Shown here piece by piece: positions 7,571-15,635 of a stretch of 37,348 nucleotides of DNA (positions within the stretch are counted from its first letter, which is position 1; each line of letters starts with the position of its first letter). The notes under the pieces were generated by a model, which was not told where the DNA came from, did not search any database, and worked only from the letters and a program-made list of their open reading frames with translations. Location of the stretch: assembly GCA_018268785.1 (NCBI GenBank), contig JAFDVY010000027.1:1-37348 (forward strand), read 5' to 3'. Made by a program: the position numbers and the translations under genes. The stretch comes from Acidobacteriota bacterium. Lineage in GTDB: Bacteria > Acidobacteriota > Terriglobia > Acidiferrales > UBA7541.

Positions 7571-8550
7571 CACGAGGCTTGGTTATCGGCAAGTTCTACC
7601 CGCCACATCTCGGCCACTCGCATTTGATTGCAAGAGCGCACGAGCAAGTGGACCAGGTGATCGTACTCGTATGCGCAAAACCCGATCAGAAAATCAACGG
7701 AAACGTGCGAGCAAGCTGGCTGGCGCAGATGTTTCCGGAAGCAGATGTGCGCGTGATTGAAGACACCGGCCGCGACGACGATTCCCAATTTTGGGCGAAC
7801 GAAACGATGCGCGTTTTGGGCTTCGCACCGGATGTTGTATTCACTTCGGAATCATACGGAGATGCTTACGCAAGATTCCTCGGATGCAAACACGCGAGCG
7901 TTGATCCTCTGCGTTTGTCCGTGCCGATATCGGCTGCCAAAATTCGCGAGGACATTTTCGCGTATTGGCAGTTTCTGCCGGGTTGCGTCCGCGCCGCGCT
8001 GGTTCCGAAGGTTTGTGTGATAGGCGCAGAGTCGACTGGATCGACGACGCTGGCAAAAGCTCTTGCCAACCACTATAGAACCGCATGGGTTCCGGAATTC
8101 GGGCGGACTCACTCCGAAGGACGAATGTATTTGCCTCCCGGCACTGCCTGGACCTCGGAGGAATTCCGCTTCATTGCCGATGTGCAGAATCAATTTGAAG
8201 ATTCGCTTGCCCCTCAGGCAAACCACATTCTGATCTGCGACACGGATTCCTTCGCAACTTGTATCTGGCAAGAGCGGTATTTGGGATTCCAATCGGCGGA
8301 GGTGGTCGCCTTGGCCGAGAATCGCAGGATGGATCTCTACCTGCTCACGGATGCGAATATTCCATTTGTACAAGACGGCCTTCGCGACGGCGAACACATT
8401 CGGCTTAAGATGCACAAGCGTTTCATAGAGGAGATGACTCGATTACGAAAGCCGTTTTTACTGGTCACCGGGAGTCCCGAAAAAAGGCTTTCCGCTGCCG
8501 TCAATGCGTGTGAGGAAATTCTAAATCGCGTCAAAGATTTGTTTCGATGA
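7567..8550 (+). CDS. nadR: NadR-like bifunctional NMN adenylyltransferase / ribosylnicotinamide kinase
   Basis: A 327-residue cytosolic protein. The N-terminal half is a nucleotidyltransferase with GKFYPPHLGHSHL (H14-x-G-H17) and ISxxxxR (121-127), which would make NAD from NMN and ATP. The C-terminal half is the P-loop kinase that phosphorylates nicotinamide riboside (begins VCVIGAESTGSTTLAKAL at 149). There is no N-terminal helix-turn-helix, so it is not the enterobacterial repressor form. The Walker A lysine is replaced: the loop reads G-A-E-S-T-G-S-T, with Ser159 where Lys is expected. I recall similar Thr/Ser versions in other NadR-like proteins, so this may be a subfamily trait and not a lesion. 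The start overlaps the pnuC stop by 4 bases. Confidence 0.9.
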   Translation: MTRGLVIGKFYPPHLGHSHLIARAHEQVDQVIVLVCAKPDQKINGNVRASWLAQMFPEADVRVIEDTGRDDDSQFWANETMRVLGFAPDVVFTSESYGDAYARFLGCKHASVDPLRLSVPISAAKIREDIFAYWQFLPGCVRAALVPKVCVIGAESTGSTTLAKALANHYRTAWVPEFGRTHSEGRMYLPPGTAWTSEEFRFIADVQNQFEDSLAPQANHILICDTDSFATCIWQERYLGFQSAEVVALAENRRMDLYLLTDANIPFVQDGLRDGEHIRLKMHKRFIEEMTRLRKPFLLVTGSPEKRLSAAVNACEEILNRVKDLFR

Positions 8551-8637
8551 CCAAGTTTCGGCATACGACCGCTGTAAGGCTTCGCGCATCCTAATTCCTT
8601 AGGCATACTGATGGAGACAACCCAGGAGAAACACCGC

Positions 8638-8988
8638 ATGCCGCGCGTAGTTGCATATATGGACGACCTGTTTTTCCAAATGAAGCTGGCGGAGACCGCC
8701 AAGCATTTGCAAGTGGAAGTGAAGGTCGCCACGAGTCAGGAAGCGTTGCTGCAATTGATGGACCCGCCGCCAAAATTCGTAATCGTGGATCTAAACGCGC
8801 GGAATGCCCCGCTCGAAGCAGTTGCAAAGCTTCGCGAACAGCAGCCAACGTTGCGGATTATCGGGTTCCTTTCGCATTTGCAGACCGATCTTGCAGCAAA
8901 AGCCAAAGCCGCCGGTTTTCAGCAGGTGATGCCGCGCTCGCAATTCACGAGCAAACTGCCGCAGATCCTTGCAATGGCAAACGATTGA
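8638..8988 (+). CDS. Receiver-like domain protein (stand-alone, partly degenerate)
   Basis: A 116-residue protein with a CheY-like pattern: acidic pair D9-D10 after the first strand, D51 at the end of the third strand (FVIVDLNA) as the possible phosphoacceptor, and GFLSH after strand four. The conserved Lys near strand five appears to be Arg (MPRSQF, R100), so phosphorylation is uncertain. There is no output domain. I chose the ATG at 8638 because AGGAGA lies 8 bases upstream; an upstream in-frame ATG at 8611 is less well placed. It is followed after 1 bp by a secreted-protein gene. A histidine kinase partner is not in the window. Confidence 0.75.
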   Translation: MPRVVAYMDDLFFQMKLAETAKHLQVEVKVATSQEALLQLMDPPPKFVIVDLNARNAPLEAVAKLREQQPTLRIIGFLSHLQTDLAAKAKAAGFQQVMPRSQFTSKLPQILAMAND

Positions 8989-8989
8989 A

Positions 8990-9916
8990 ATGAGAACCAG
9001 GCGATTCATTTCCTGCTTCGCGTGTATTTTCGCGCTTGGGGTAAGCACCCTTGGAGCGCAGGAATCCAGTTCGCGCGGCGATGTTTCCGCTCCAGTATCG
9101 GGCCCTTCCCTGGCCTTGCGCGATGCGCTGGGCGCCGCCTGTTCTCATGACGAAGTCGCGTTCAAGAAATTTCTGAGTGCTCGCAATGCAGAATCTTTTT
9201 CCCGCCTGACCGTTTCCGCGCGCACAGAGTTGATGAAGCGGTTCGTTCTCCTCAGCGACCCCGGCAAACCAGCGATGAGCGCCAATCCCGCCGGGCGCCC
9301 CACAGTAAGCTGTGCCACGCCATTCGGAACGGCGGAAATCCAGCTAGGAGGCGCGGATACGCGCGATGCGATCGCGTTTATTCCCGTGGATTTACGCGAA
9401 GCATCCGATCCCGATACCGGGGCGGCCCATCACATCTTGTTCGGCATGGTGCGGGAGGATGGCCAATGGAAAGTCCTGTCTATTGGGCTTTTGCTTCTGG
9501 ACTTGCCTTCGCTGGAGATCGAATGGGATCAGGCGGAAATTTCTTCGAGCGAACAGCAAGCGCTGGAATCTCTGAAAGCCATCGCTCGCGCTATTGAAAC
9601 TTACCGCCGCAGCTACGCACGTATTCCCGAATCGCTGCTCAAGCTCAACGCACCACAAAAAGGGGAGCCAACGCCGGAAGCAGCGGGCTTACTGGGCATC
9701 GAACTTGCCTCAGGCAGGAAAAACGGCTACACGTTCCGTTATGTGATTGTCGGTGCGAACGATGTCGGCGCGCCGGCGCAATACGAGCTTTCAGCGACAC
9801 CTTCCATCTACGGGCGCACAGGGAAAACTTCGTTTTTCCGAGACACTTCCGGCGCAATTCACGCCGGAGATCACCAAGGCGCGATTGGAAGCAATCTCGA
9901 CCCAAAGGTAAACTAA
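8990..9916 (+). CDS. Secreted protein of unknown function
   Basis: 308 residues from the ATG at 8990, which lies 1 bp after the previous stop. It starts with a signal peptide (RTRRFISCFACIFALGVSTLGAQ). The middle region (~30-180) resembles a small alpha/beta domain for which I have no name. The C-terminal ~110 residues have a pattern of the sort seen in pilin-like secreted domains: a helix with ESLKAIARAIETYRRSY, PESLLKL, then GYTFRYVIVGA and SATPSIYGRTGKTSFF. This likeness is weak and is inference. There are few cysteines and no catalytic motif I can point to. Confidence 0.7.
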   Translation: MRTRRFISCFACIFALGVSTLGAQESSSRGDVSAPVSGPSLALRDALGAACSHDEVAFKKFLSARNAESFSRLTVSARTELMKRFVLLSDPGKPAMSANPAGRPTVSCATPFGTAEIQLGGADTRDAIAFIPVDLREASDPDTGAAHHILFGMVREDGQWKVLSIGLLLLDLPSLEIEWDQAEISSSEQQALESLKAIARAIETYRRSYARIPESLLKLNAPQKGEPTPEAAGLLGIELASGRKNGYTFRYVIVGANDVGAPAQYELSATPSIYGRTGKTSFFRDTSGAIHAGDHQGAIGSNLDPKVN

Positions 9917-9998
9917 CGCGACGCGACTTTTGCCGTATCAACCTCGCAGCACGCCAAGGCACGTGAGGTGCGCAGGCGTTTCCAATCTGTCAGAATGA

Positions 9999-10075
9999 GG
10001 TTGGGTCAACCATCCGGATGAGCCGGTCGCAAAACGGCTCGGGTCTTCCTTGCTTGGGCAGGATACAAGGAGACC
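9999..10075 (+). promoter_or_regulatory. Structured 5' leader of the PilZ gene, Shine-Dalgarno sequestered, possible c-di-GMP riboswitch-like element
   Basis: Three hairpins can be drawn in a row: GGTTG/CAACC (9999-10011), GAGCCG/CGGCTC with the loop GTCGCAAAA (10020-10040), and GGTCT-T-CCTTG/CAAGG-AGACC (10042-10052 with 10066-10075), 10 bp with one bulge. The last one pairs the AAGGAG Shine-Dalgarno of the PilZ gene. The segment GGTCGCAAAAC...CGGGTCT and the preceding GGGTCAACC recall parts of the GEMM (c-di-GMP-I) consensus (GGGCAAACC, GGACGCAAAGCC), but the match is imperfect. The gene downstream encodes a c-di-GMP-type binding domain, which makes the idea worth testing. Confidence 0.4.
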
Positions 10076-10079
10076 AAGC

Positions 10080-10415
10080 ATGCCGGATGTCATGGCCGAC
10101 CGCCGCAACTCCCCGCGTTTCGCTCTTATTTTGCTCGCGACCATCACGGAAACTGCAAGCCAAACCAAGATCGCCACACGAACCAGCGACGTCAGCAAAA
10201 CGGGTTGCTACGTGGATACATTGAATCCTTTGCCGAAGGGAACGAAAGTTAGAGTGGAATTGACACGCGGAGAGGAACTCTTTGAAACGGTGGGGACTGT
10301 CATGTACGTCAGCCCCGGATTAGGAATGGGCCTTCAATTTCAAGAGCCAGTAGCCGAGGAACAAATGAACATCCTTACGCGATGGCTGGAAAACTCGGCT
10401 CATCTGCGACTCTGA
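10080..10415 (+). CDS. PilZ domain protein, probable c-di-GMP receptor
   Basis: A 111-residue protein that is essentially one PilZ domain. The two binding motifs are intact: R9-x3-R13 (RNSPR) and D37-x-S39-x2-G42 (DVSKTG), followed by strands ending in GLGMGLQF. PilZ proteins bind cyclic di-GMP and change motility, secretion or polysaccharide synthesis through partners. I chose the ATG at 10080, which has AAGGAG 8 bases upstream; further ATG codons at 10050 and 10092 are possible. The Shine-Dalgarno is the 3' arm of a strong hairpin, so translation is probably regulated. A secreted metalloprotease-like gene follows 47 bp later. Confidence 0.9.
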   Translation: MPDVMADRRNSPRFALILLATITETASQTKIATRTSDVSKTGCYVDTLNPLPKGTKVRVELTRGEELFETVGTVMYVSPGLGMGLQFQEPVAEEQMNILTRWLENSAHLRL

Positions 10416-10462
10416 TACCGTTTGTCCATTCCTCGCAATGGCGATAACATCAGATTCCCTTC

Positions 10463-11482
10463 ATGCGCGCCGCGGCCCTCACGAGACTATTCTTGCTGCT
10501 TGTGGTTGGGTTTGGGATTCCCGCCAATTTGTTGGCGCAGGGAGACTCCTCTGCTTCGCCACTGCCGGTTTTCGAATTTCACAGTGGTTTCTGGCTGAAT
10601 CTGCATCACACACTTTACTACCAGGCGCGCCAGCAGCAGCGCGCTCCGGGTTCATCGCCCATCGCCCTGATGACAAATCTTTCGCCCAGCGAGCAAAAGG
10701 GGTGGGATTCCGCGGTTGCGTATTACAAGGATGCGTACGGCTCCAAGGACCTCCTCTTCAGCCTCGAGATGATTTTGATCAAGAACCAGATTGGCGATTT
10801 TGAAACCTGCGACGATCTTTCCGGATTGAAAAAGAAAACATGCGATGCCGGGCTTCCAAAGAAACTGACCGACGCACTGACCGCGGCTGCGCCAGCCTAT
10901 CGCTCCCATTTGTGGGCGGAACACGATCGCACCAATCGCCGGTGGATTGCGGCAGTCGCTCCACTAGTGCGACGCAGCGGCGTCAATCTCTCGCATCGCC
11001 TCGCTGAAATTTACCAAACGGATTGGCCGAAGGAACGGATTCGCGTAGATGTGACCGTCTTTGCGAATGCATCCGGCGCATACACTACGCTTGATCCGCT
11101 TCGAGTAACCGTATCCAGCACAGACTCCCGCAATCAAGGGGCGGAAGCGCTGGAAGTACTGTTTCACGAAGCGTCGCACGGGATTTCCGACAATGTGCAG
11201 AACGCAATTCTGCGTGAATGTCGCCAGAGAGATAAACCGGTTCCGCGAGACTTATGGCACGCGCTGCTTTTCTACACTACGGGCGAAGTCATTCGTCCGA
11301 CGATTTTTTCCTCGGAATCCGGCTCGGTCAAGGAAGGCTACGTTCCGTACGCCGTTCGGGAAGGTTTGTACAAACGCGGCTGGGAAGATTATCTGCGCGT
11401 GTTGACGCAATTCTGGCAACCATATCTGGATGGCCGGGAAAGTTTCGACGACGCCATCGCACACATGGTGTCGGCACTTTAG
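10463..11482 (+). CDS. Secreted HExxH protein, putative zinc metallopeptidase
   Basis: A 339-residue protein with a signal peptide (residues 1-25, ending LLAQ). The C-terminal half contains LFHEASHGISD, with H235-E236-x-x-H239, the zinc-binding signature of gluzincin/metzincin-type peptidases. A third ligand could be a downstream acidic residue (for example in YTTGEVIRP), but this is not certain. The N-terminal part is helical, with two cysteines (CDDLSGLKKKTC) that could form a disulfide. I do not recognise a named family. It ends 32 bp from the convergent gene on the other strand, with no terminator visible between them. Confidence 0.75.
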   Translation: MRAAALTRLFLLLVVGFGIPANLLAQGDSSASPLPVFEFHSGFWLNLHHTLYYQARQQQRAPGSSPIALMTNLSPSEQKGWDSAVAYYKDAYGSKDLLFSLEMILIKNQIGDFETCDDLSGLKKKTCDAGLPKKLTDALTAAAPAYRSHLWAEHDRTNRRWIAAVAPLVRRSGVNLSHRLAEIYQTDWPKERIRVDVTVFANASGAYTTLDPLRVTVSSTDSRNQGAEALEVLFHEASHGISDNVQNAILRECRQRDKPVPRDLWHALLFYTTGEVIRPTIFSSESGSVKEGYVPYAVREGLYKRGWEDYLRVLTQFWQPYLDGRESFDDAIAHMVSAL

Positions 11483-11514
11483 TCTTATTTTCGAATTTGA
11501 ATGAGCAGGCCGCG

Positions 11515-12153
11515 CTACGCCTTCACCAGCGCTTTGAGTTTCGCCTGCCCGCCGACCACTTCAACCACATACTCAACTTCCGAGCAGTTCTTCTGTTGCT
11601 GCAGGTCTTTCGTCTTCTTTTTCACGAAGGCCGCGAAACTTTCCGGAGTCAGCTTGCCAACGTCCTCTCCGGCTTGCTGCTTCGCGTTCAATAGCGCCTG
11701 GTACAGCCGGTCAACCTTGTCTGTCTCGCGATCCGGTTCTGTACAAGTCATGCGGAACGCCGTGGATTCTGCGCCGCCATTTTTTGCAGCGGGTGGCGCA
11801 CCGCCAGAAAAATGCGTTTCCGTTTCAGTCACGCGTTGCGCACGTTCTGCTTCGATGGCCTTGGCAGCCGCGCCGTAATGCCGCTGCACGGTTCCTTCCT
11901 CTTTTTGTTTCAGTTTTTTTCTGAAAATGTCCTTGTACTTCGCGTAAGTCTGGTTGAGGTTAGTAAATCGAAAACGCTGCGCGGACTTCAGTTCGCCGCC
12001 GCGGTCCGAATATTTTTTCATCAAAAGTTCAAGGCGCCATTCGATTTCCGTGGGCGGGCGCTTCCGGCCGCCGCCAAAAAACTGGTCGTATTCAATCTTG
12101 AGCTGGCGGATATCGCGCTCGATCTGGCCGAGTTCTTCGTCAATGGTGGCCAT
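11515..12153 (-). CDS. Coiled-coil conserved protein, possibly MXAN_5187 C-terminal-like
   Basis: A 212-residue cytosolic protein rich in Lys and Glu. The N-terminal third is a long helix (IDEELGQIERDIRQLKIEYDQ) followed by FFGGGRKRPPTEIEWRLELL, then more helices, a Gly/Ala/Pro-rich linker (~118-128) and a C-terminal alpha/beta segment (ESFAAFVKKKTKDLQQQ, SEVEYVVEVVGGQ). From memory this pattern belongs to a family known from Myxococcus and Acidobacteriota (MXAN_5187 C-terminal), whose role is unknown to me. It stands alone on the minus strand. Its promoter region is shared with selA, in the divergent gap 12154-12314. Confidence 0.65.
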   Translation of the reverse strand: MATIDEELGQIERDIRQLKIEYDQFFGGGRKRPPTEIEWRLELLMKKYSDRGGELKSAQRFRFTNLNQTYAKYKDIFRKKLKQKEEGTVQRHYGAAAKAIEAERAQRVTETETHFSGGAPPAAKNGGAESTAFRMTCTEPDRETDKVDRLYQALLNAKQQAGEDVGKLTPESFAAFVKKKTKDLQQQKNCSEVEYVVEVVGGQAKLKALVKA

Positions 12154-12254
12154 GCGGGGACCCTCGTCTTCCCATGCTAAAACCCGCCAATCGGGGCGTC
12201 AACGCTCGCTATTTTGGGCGTCACGGAATCTATACCTGCCCGGTCACGAAACAA

Positions 12255-12272
12255 CCTGTACGAACGTACAGG
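12255..12272. promoter_or_regulatory. 18-bp inverted repeat upstream of selA
   Basis: CCTGTACG-AA-CGTACAGG has two perfect 8-base arms around a 2-base centre. It contains CTGT-N8-ACAG, the same outline as an E. coli-type LexA box, but whether LexA binds such a site in this lineage is not known to me. It ends 42 bp before the selA ATG and lies about 100 bp upstream of the divergent coiled-coil gene, so it could serve either. In RNA it could also form a 7-bp hairpin with a GAAC loop. Confidence 0.45.
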
Positions 12273-12314
12273 CCGCCGATTGCGGCTCCCTAAGCGCTGT
12301 GCTCCAATAGCGGC

Positions 12315-13745
12315 ATGGAAGCTCGCGCTAAACGCAACATCAGTTCGGAAAAGGCGGAGTTGCTGCGGCAGATTCCTTCCGTGGACGAACTCCTGCTACA
12401 ACCACGGCTGGCGGAGCTGGCAAAGCGCGTGGACCGGCAGCTCGTGGTCGATGTCACGAGAGCAGCCCTTGCAGGTTTGCGCGAAAGTATCGCCGGCGCA
12501 CATCCGATCCGTGTTTTGCCACTGCGCCGCGAAGAGATCGAAGCTGCGATAGTCAACGAAGTTGATCTGATCCTTTCCCGTTCACTGGTTCCGGTCATCA
12601 ACGCGACTGGCGTAATTCTCCACACGAATTTGGGTCGCGCACCGCTGCTTCCCGCGGCCGCTAAGGAAATTCAACGGACAACGACGCGCTATTCGAATCT
12701 GGAATACGACATCGAGGCGGGGGAGCGCGGGAAACGGGACGTGCACACTTCTCACCTTCTGGAACGCCTTACAGGGGCGGAGTCCGCGATTGTCGTGAAC
12801 AACTGCGCTGCGGCAGTACTACTCGTTCTTGCGGCACTCGCCAAGGGTGGCGAAGCCATCGTCTCTCGCGGGGAGTTAATTGAAATTGGCGACGGCTTTC
12901 GCATTCCGGAAATCATGGCGGAAAGCGGCGCCATGCTCGTTGAAGTCGGCGCAACGAATCGCACGAAAATCGAAGATTACGAACGCGCGATCAACGAAAA
13001 GACGCGCGCGCTGATGCGCGTCCACCCATCGAATTTCCAGATGAGCGGTTTTACGGACAAACCGGAGCTGGGCGAACTGGTCGCAATTAGCAGGAAGACA
13101 AATCTTCCGCTAATCGAGGATCTTGGTTCCGGCTGTTTGCTTGATTTGTCGCAATTCGGAATCGCCGAGCCGACCGTGCGCCGCAGCGTCGAAGCCGGTG
13201 TGTCTCTCGTTGTATTCAGCGGCGACAAACTTCTCGGCGGCCCTCAAGCGGGGATCATTGCGGGCAAGAAGGATCTTGTCGAAAAAGTCCGACGCCATCC
13301 GCTCTTTCGCGCTTTGCGCGTGGATAAGCTGACCATCTGCGCGCTGGAAGCGACACTGAGCGCATACCTGCGCGGCGCCGCGGACGAAATCCCAGCTTTG
13401 CGCATGCTTCGTGCGGATACCTCGCAACTTGCAATGCGTGCCGATCATTTCCTGCGCGGACTGAAACAGGAGCTTCCTGCCGGCGGGGCAAAGATCGAAC
13501 TTGTCGAAGGCGAATCGCTTGCGGGGGGAGGTTCGACGCCCTCTCAGAGTCTTCGCTCGCCGGTCCTTCACATTCGCAGCGACCATCGCTCCGCTGCCGA
13601 ACTCGAAAAACGCCTTCGCCGTGGTGCTGGCGGAGCTTCCGTGATTGCTCGCATCGAAAACGACCATGTCGTCATCGATTTGCGAACAGTGTTCGAAGAC
13701 CAGGAACCTGAACTTTTGACAGCCCTAGCAGCTGCCTTGCGTTGA
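12315..13745 (+). CDS. selA: L-seryl-tRNA(Sec) selenium transferase
   Basis: A 476-residue PLP enzyme that converts Ser-tRNA(Sec) to Sec-tRNA(Sec) with selenophosphate. Visible marks are the N-terminal helical domain with RQIPSVDELL, the core beginning INATGVILHTNLGRAPL (95-111), EDLGSGCLLDLS (268-279) and the PLP lysine K305 in FSGDKLLGGPQAG. Length is normal for SelA. No selB, selD or tRNA-Sec is seen in the window, so the rest of the pathway must lie elsewhere if it works. The ribosome binding site before the ATG is weak. A dehydrogenase gene follows after 16 bp and is probably co-transcribed. Confidence 0.93.
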   Translation: MEARAKRNISSEKAELLRQIPSVDELLLQPRLAELAKRVDRQLVVDVTRAALAGLRESIAGAHPIRVLPLRREEIEAAIVNEVDLILSRSLVPVINATGVILHTNLGRAPLLPAAAKEIQRTTTRYSNLEYDIEAGERGKRDVHTSHLLERLTGAESAIVVNNCAAAVLLVLAALAKGGEAIVSRGELIEIGDGFRIPEIMAESGAMLVEVGATNRTKIEDYERAINEKTRALMRVHPSNFQMSGFTDKPELGELVAISRKTNLPLIEDLGSGCLLDLSQFGIAEPTVRRSVEAGVSLVVFSGDKLLGGPQAGIIAGKKDLVEKVRRHPLFRALRVDKLTICALEATLSAYLRGAADEIPALRMLRADTSQLAMRADHFLRGLKQELPAGGAKIELVEGESLAGGGSTPSQSLRSPVLHIRSDHRSAAELEKRLRRGAGGASVIARIENDHVVIDLRTVFEDQEPELLTALAAALR

Positions 13746-13761
13746 TAAGGCCTGGCCAATC

Positions 13762-14766
13762 GTGCTCGCCTTCGTCGCAGACCAGGGAAAACTGAAAGAA
13801 GCGGCAAAACCAATGCCGAAATTGCGGAACGGCTGGGCACTTATAAAAGTGCGCCTCGCTGGGGTCTGCAACACCGACATCGAAATCCTTCGCGGCTATC
13901 ACGGGTTTCGCGGAACGCCAGGACACGAATTCGTCGGAGAGGTCGTGGAGGTCGCGGGCGTTTCAAAAACTGAAAAACGCACATGGATTGGCTCGCGAGT
14001 GGCTGGCGAAATCAACATTTCGTGTTCGGCTTTCGGCTATAGGCCCGTATGCAGTTACTGCAAGCGCGGATTGAAAACACATTGCGCCCGGCGCACCGTG
14101 CTCGGCATTCTCAGCCATGATGGCGCTTTCGCCGAATATCTTTCGCTGCCGCTTGAAAACCTCCATCGAGTTCCAAATGACGTAAGCGACGAAGCAGCCG
14201 TTTTTGTCGAACCGCTCGCGGCGGCTTGCGAAATCCTCGCCCAAATCAATATTCGCAAATTTCGCAGGGCGGCGGTGCTGGGAGATGGAAAACTGGCGCA
14301 ATTGATCGCCCGCGTTCTAAGAACAAAACTCTCAGACGTAACCATGTACGGCAAACATGAAGAAAAGTTGAACCTGGCGCGGCCGGCAAAGATCAAAACG
14401 CAGAAAGTTCATGGCGACGATCGCGATCATGCCAAACTACGGGACTCCTACGCTTTAGTAGTGGAAGCCACCGGCTCGCCAACCGGCCTGCGGCTTGGCC
14501 AGGAAATGACCGAGCCGCGGGGCACCCTGATCCTGAAATCCACGTTTCACGGCGCGGCGCCGGTCGAAACCTGGCCTATCGTCGTCAAAGAGCTGTCCCT
14601 CATAGGCTCACGCTGCGGTCCGTTCAAAGAGGCAATCGGATTGCTGCGTTCCGGCAATGTCAACGCGACGCCTCTTATTACGAGAACATTCCCGCTTGAA
14701 CAAGCTGCGGATGCAATCCAATTCGCAAAGAGGCCTGGTGTGATGAAGATTCTGCTGAAGCTCTAA
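13762..14766 (+). CDS. Zinc-type medium-chain alcohol dehydrogenase family protein
   Basis: 334 residues from a GTG start. The catalytic-domain marks are VCNTDIEILRGYHGF (catalytic Cys), GTPGHEFVGEV (zinc His and Glu) and FVEPLAAACEI; the Rossmann part starts around AVLGDGKLAQLIARV. The structural zinc lobe is unusual: the four cysteines (CSAFGYRPVCSYC...HC) are spaced C-x8-C-x2-C-x7-C, where C-x2-C-x2-C-x7-C is usual. The substrate is unknown; sorbitol- or threonine-dehydrogenase-like activity is possible. It follows selA by 16 bp. It is convergent with larB, 12 bp apart, with no terminator visible between them. Confidence 0.85.
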   Translation: MLAFVADQGKLKEAAKPMPKLRNGWALIKVRLAGVCNTDIEILRGYHGFRGTPGHEFVGEVVEVAGVSKTEKRTWIGSRVAGEINISCSAFGYRPVCSYCKRGLKTHCARRTVLGILSHDGAFAEYLSLPLENLHRVPNDVSDEAAVFVEPLAAACEILAQINIRKFRRAAVLGDGKLAQLIARVLRTKLSDVTMYGKHEEKLNLARPAKIKTQKVHGDDRDHAKLRDSYALVVEATGSPTGLRLGQEMTEPRGTLILKSTFHGAAPVETWPIVVKELSLIGSRCGPFKEAIGLLRSGNVNATPLITRTFPLEQAADAIQFAKRPGVMKILLKL

Positions 14767-14778
14767 AGGAAAGATCCC

Positions 14779-15534
14779 CTACAGACGATTGATACAGGAC
14801 GCGACACAAGCCGCACCAAAACCGTTATCAATATTAACGACGGTCACATTTGATGCGCACGAGTTGAGCATCCCAAGCAGCGCCGCCACGCCTCCGAAAC
14901 TCGCGCCATAACCAACACTCGTAGGCACCGCGATCACCGGCACGCCAACCAATCCGCCAACCACGCTTGGCAGGGCGCCTTCCATGCCGGCCACGCAAAT
15001 AATTACGCGGGCCCGCGCGAGTTTTTCCTTGTGCCCAAGAAGCCGGTGTATTCCCGCCACGCCAACGTCATACAAATGCTCCGCAGGGTTTCCCATGACG
15101 CGCGCTGTGATTAACGCCTCTTCCGCCACAGGAATGTCGCTGGTCCCCGCGGAAATTACAACGATCGTCCCCTTGCCCGTGATTTTCTTATTCCTCTCAA
15201 TCGCAATCACGCCGGAGAGAGGATGAAATTTCGCATCCTTTGCATACCTTTTAAGAGCCGCAAATGTTTTCGCATCCGCCCGCGTCACCAGAATATTGTG
15301 CCGCGACTCTTTCTTCCGCAGCATTGCCTTCACAATCTCCGCCACTTGCCCTGGAGTCTTCCCTTTCGCGAACACAACCTCGGCAAATCCCTGCCGCAGC
15401 GCCCTGTGATGATCTACTTTGGCAAAATCCAAATCTTCAAATGGCAAATGCTTAACGCGCTCCAGCGCCTGCTCCGGCGAAAGCTTCGCTGTCTTCACTT
15501 CTTCCAGAATGTTCAAAAGTTCGCGTGTGTCCAT
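14779..15534 (-). CDS. larB: LarB, nickel-pincer cofactor biosynthesis carboxylase/hydrolase
   Basis: 251 residues from the ATG at 15534 ([13 protein letters not shown]), the usual LarB beginning; the frame is open to 15564. The C-terminal half is PurE-like ([41 protein letters not shown]). LarB carboxylates nicotinic acid adenine dinucleotide and releases AMP, the first step towards the nickel-pincer cofactor of lactate racemase and related LarA enzymes. larC, larE and larA are not in the window, so it is an orphan here. It is divergent from ubiX, with 101 bp between the starts. Confidence 0.9.
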   Translation of the reverse strand: MDTRELLNILEEVKTAKLSPEQALERVKHLPFEDLDFAKVDHHRALRQGFAEVVFAKGKTPGQVAEIVKAMLRKKESRHNILVTRADAKTFAALKRYAKDAKFHPLSGVIAIERNKKITGKGTIVVISAGTSDIPVAEEALITARVMGNPAEHLYDVGVAGIHRLLGHKEKLARARVIICVAGMEGALPSVVGGLVGVPVIAVPTSVGYGASFGGVAALLGMLNSCASNVTVVNIDNGFGAACVASCINRL

Positions 15535-15635
15535 GTTCTTTTTCTTCGCAGCAAATTCTACCATTGCTGCAATCGAGCGCCCTTCTTGACTTGCTTTTCC
15601 TGCGCTGCGAGACTGGATTTATTCGCGCAAACAAC

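Noticed and set aside
12154..12314. tRNA-Sec near selA
   Set aside because: I looked for an acceptor stem, a T-loop GTTC motif and a long variable arm in this gap and found only the inverted repeat.
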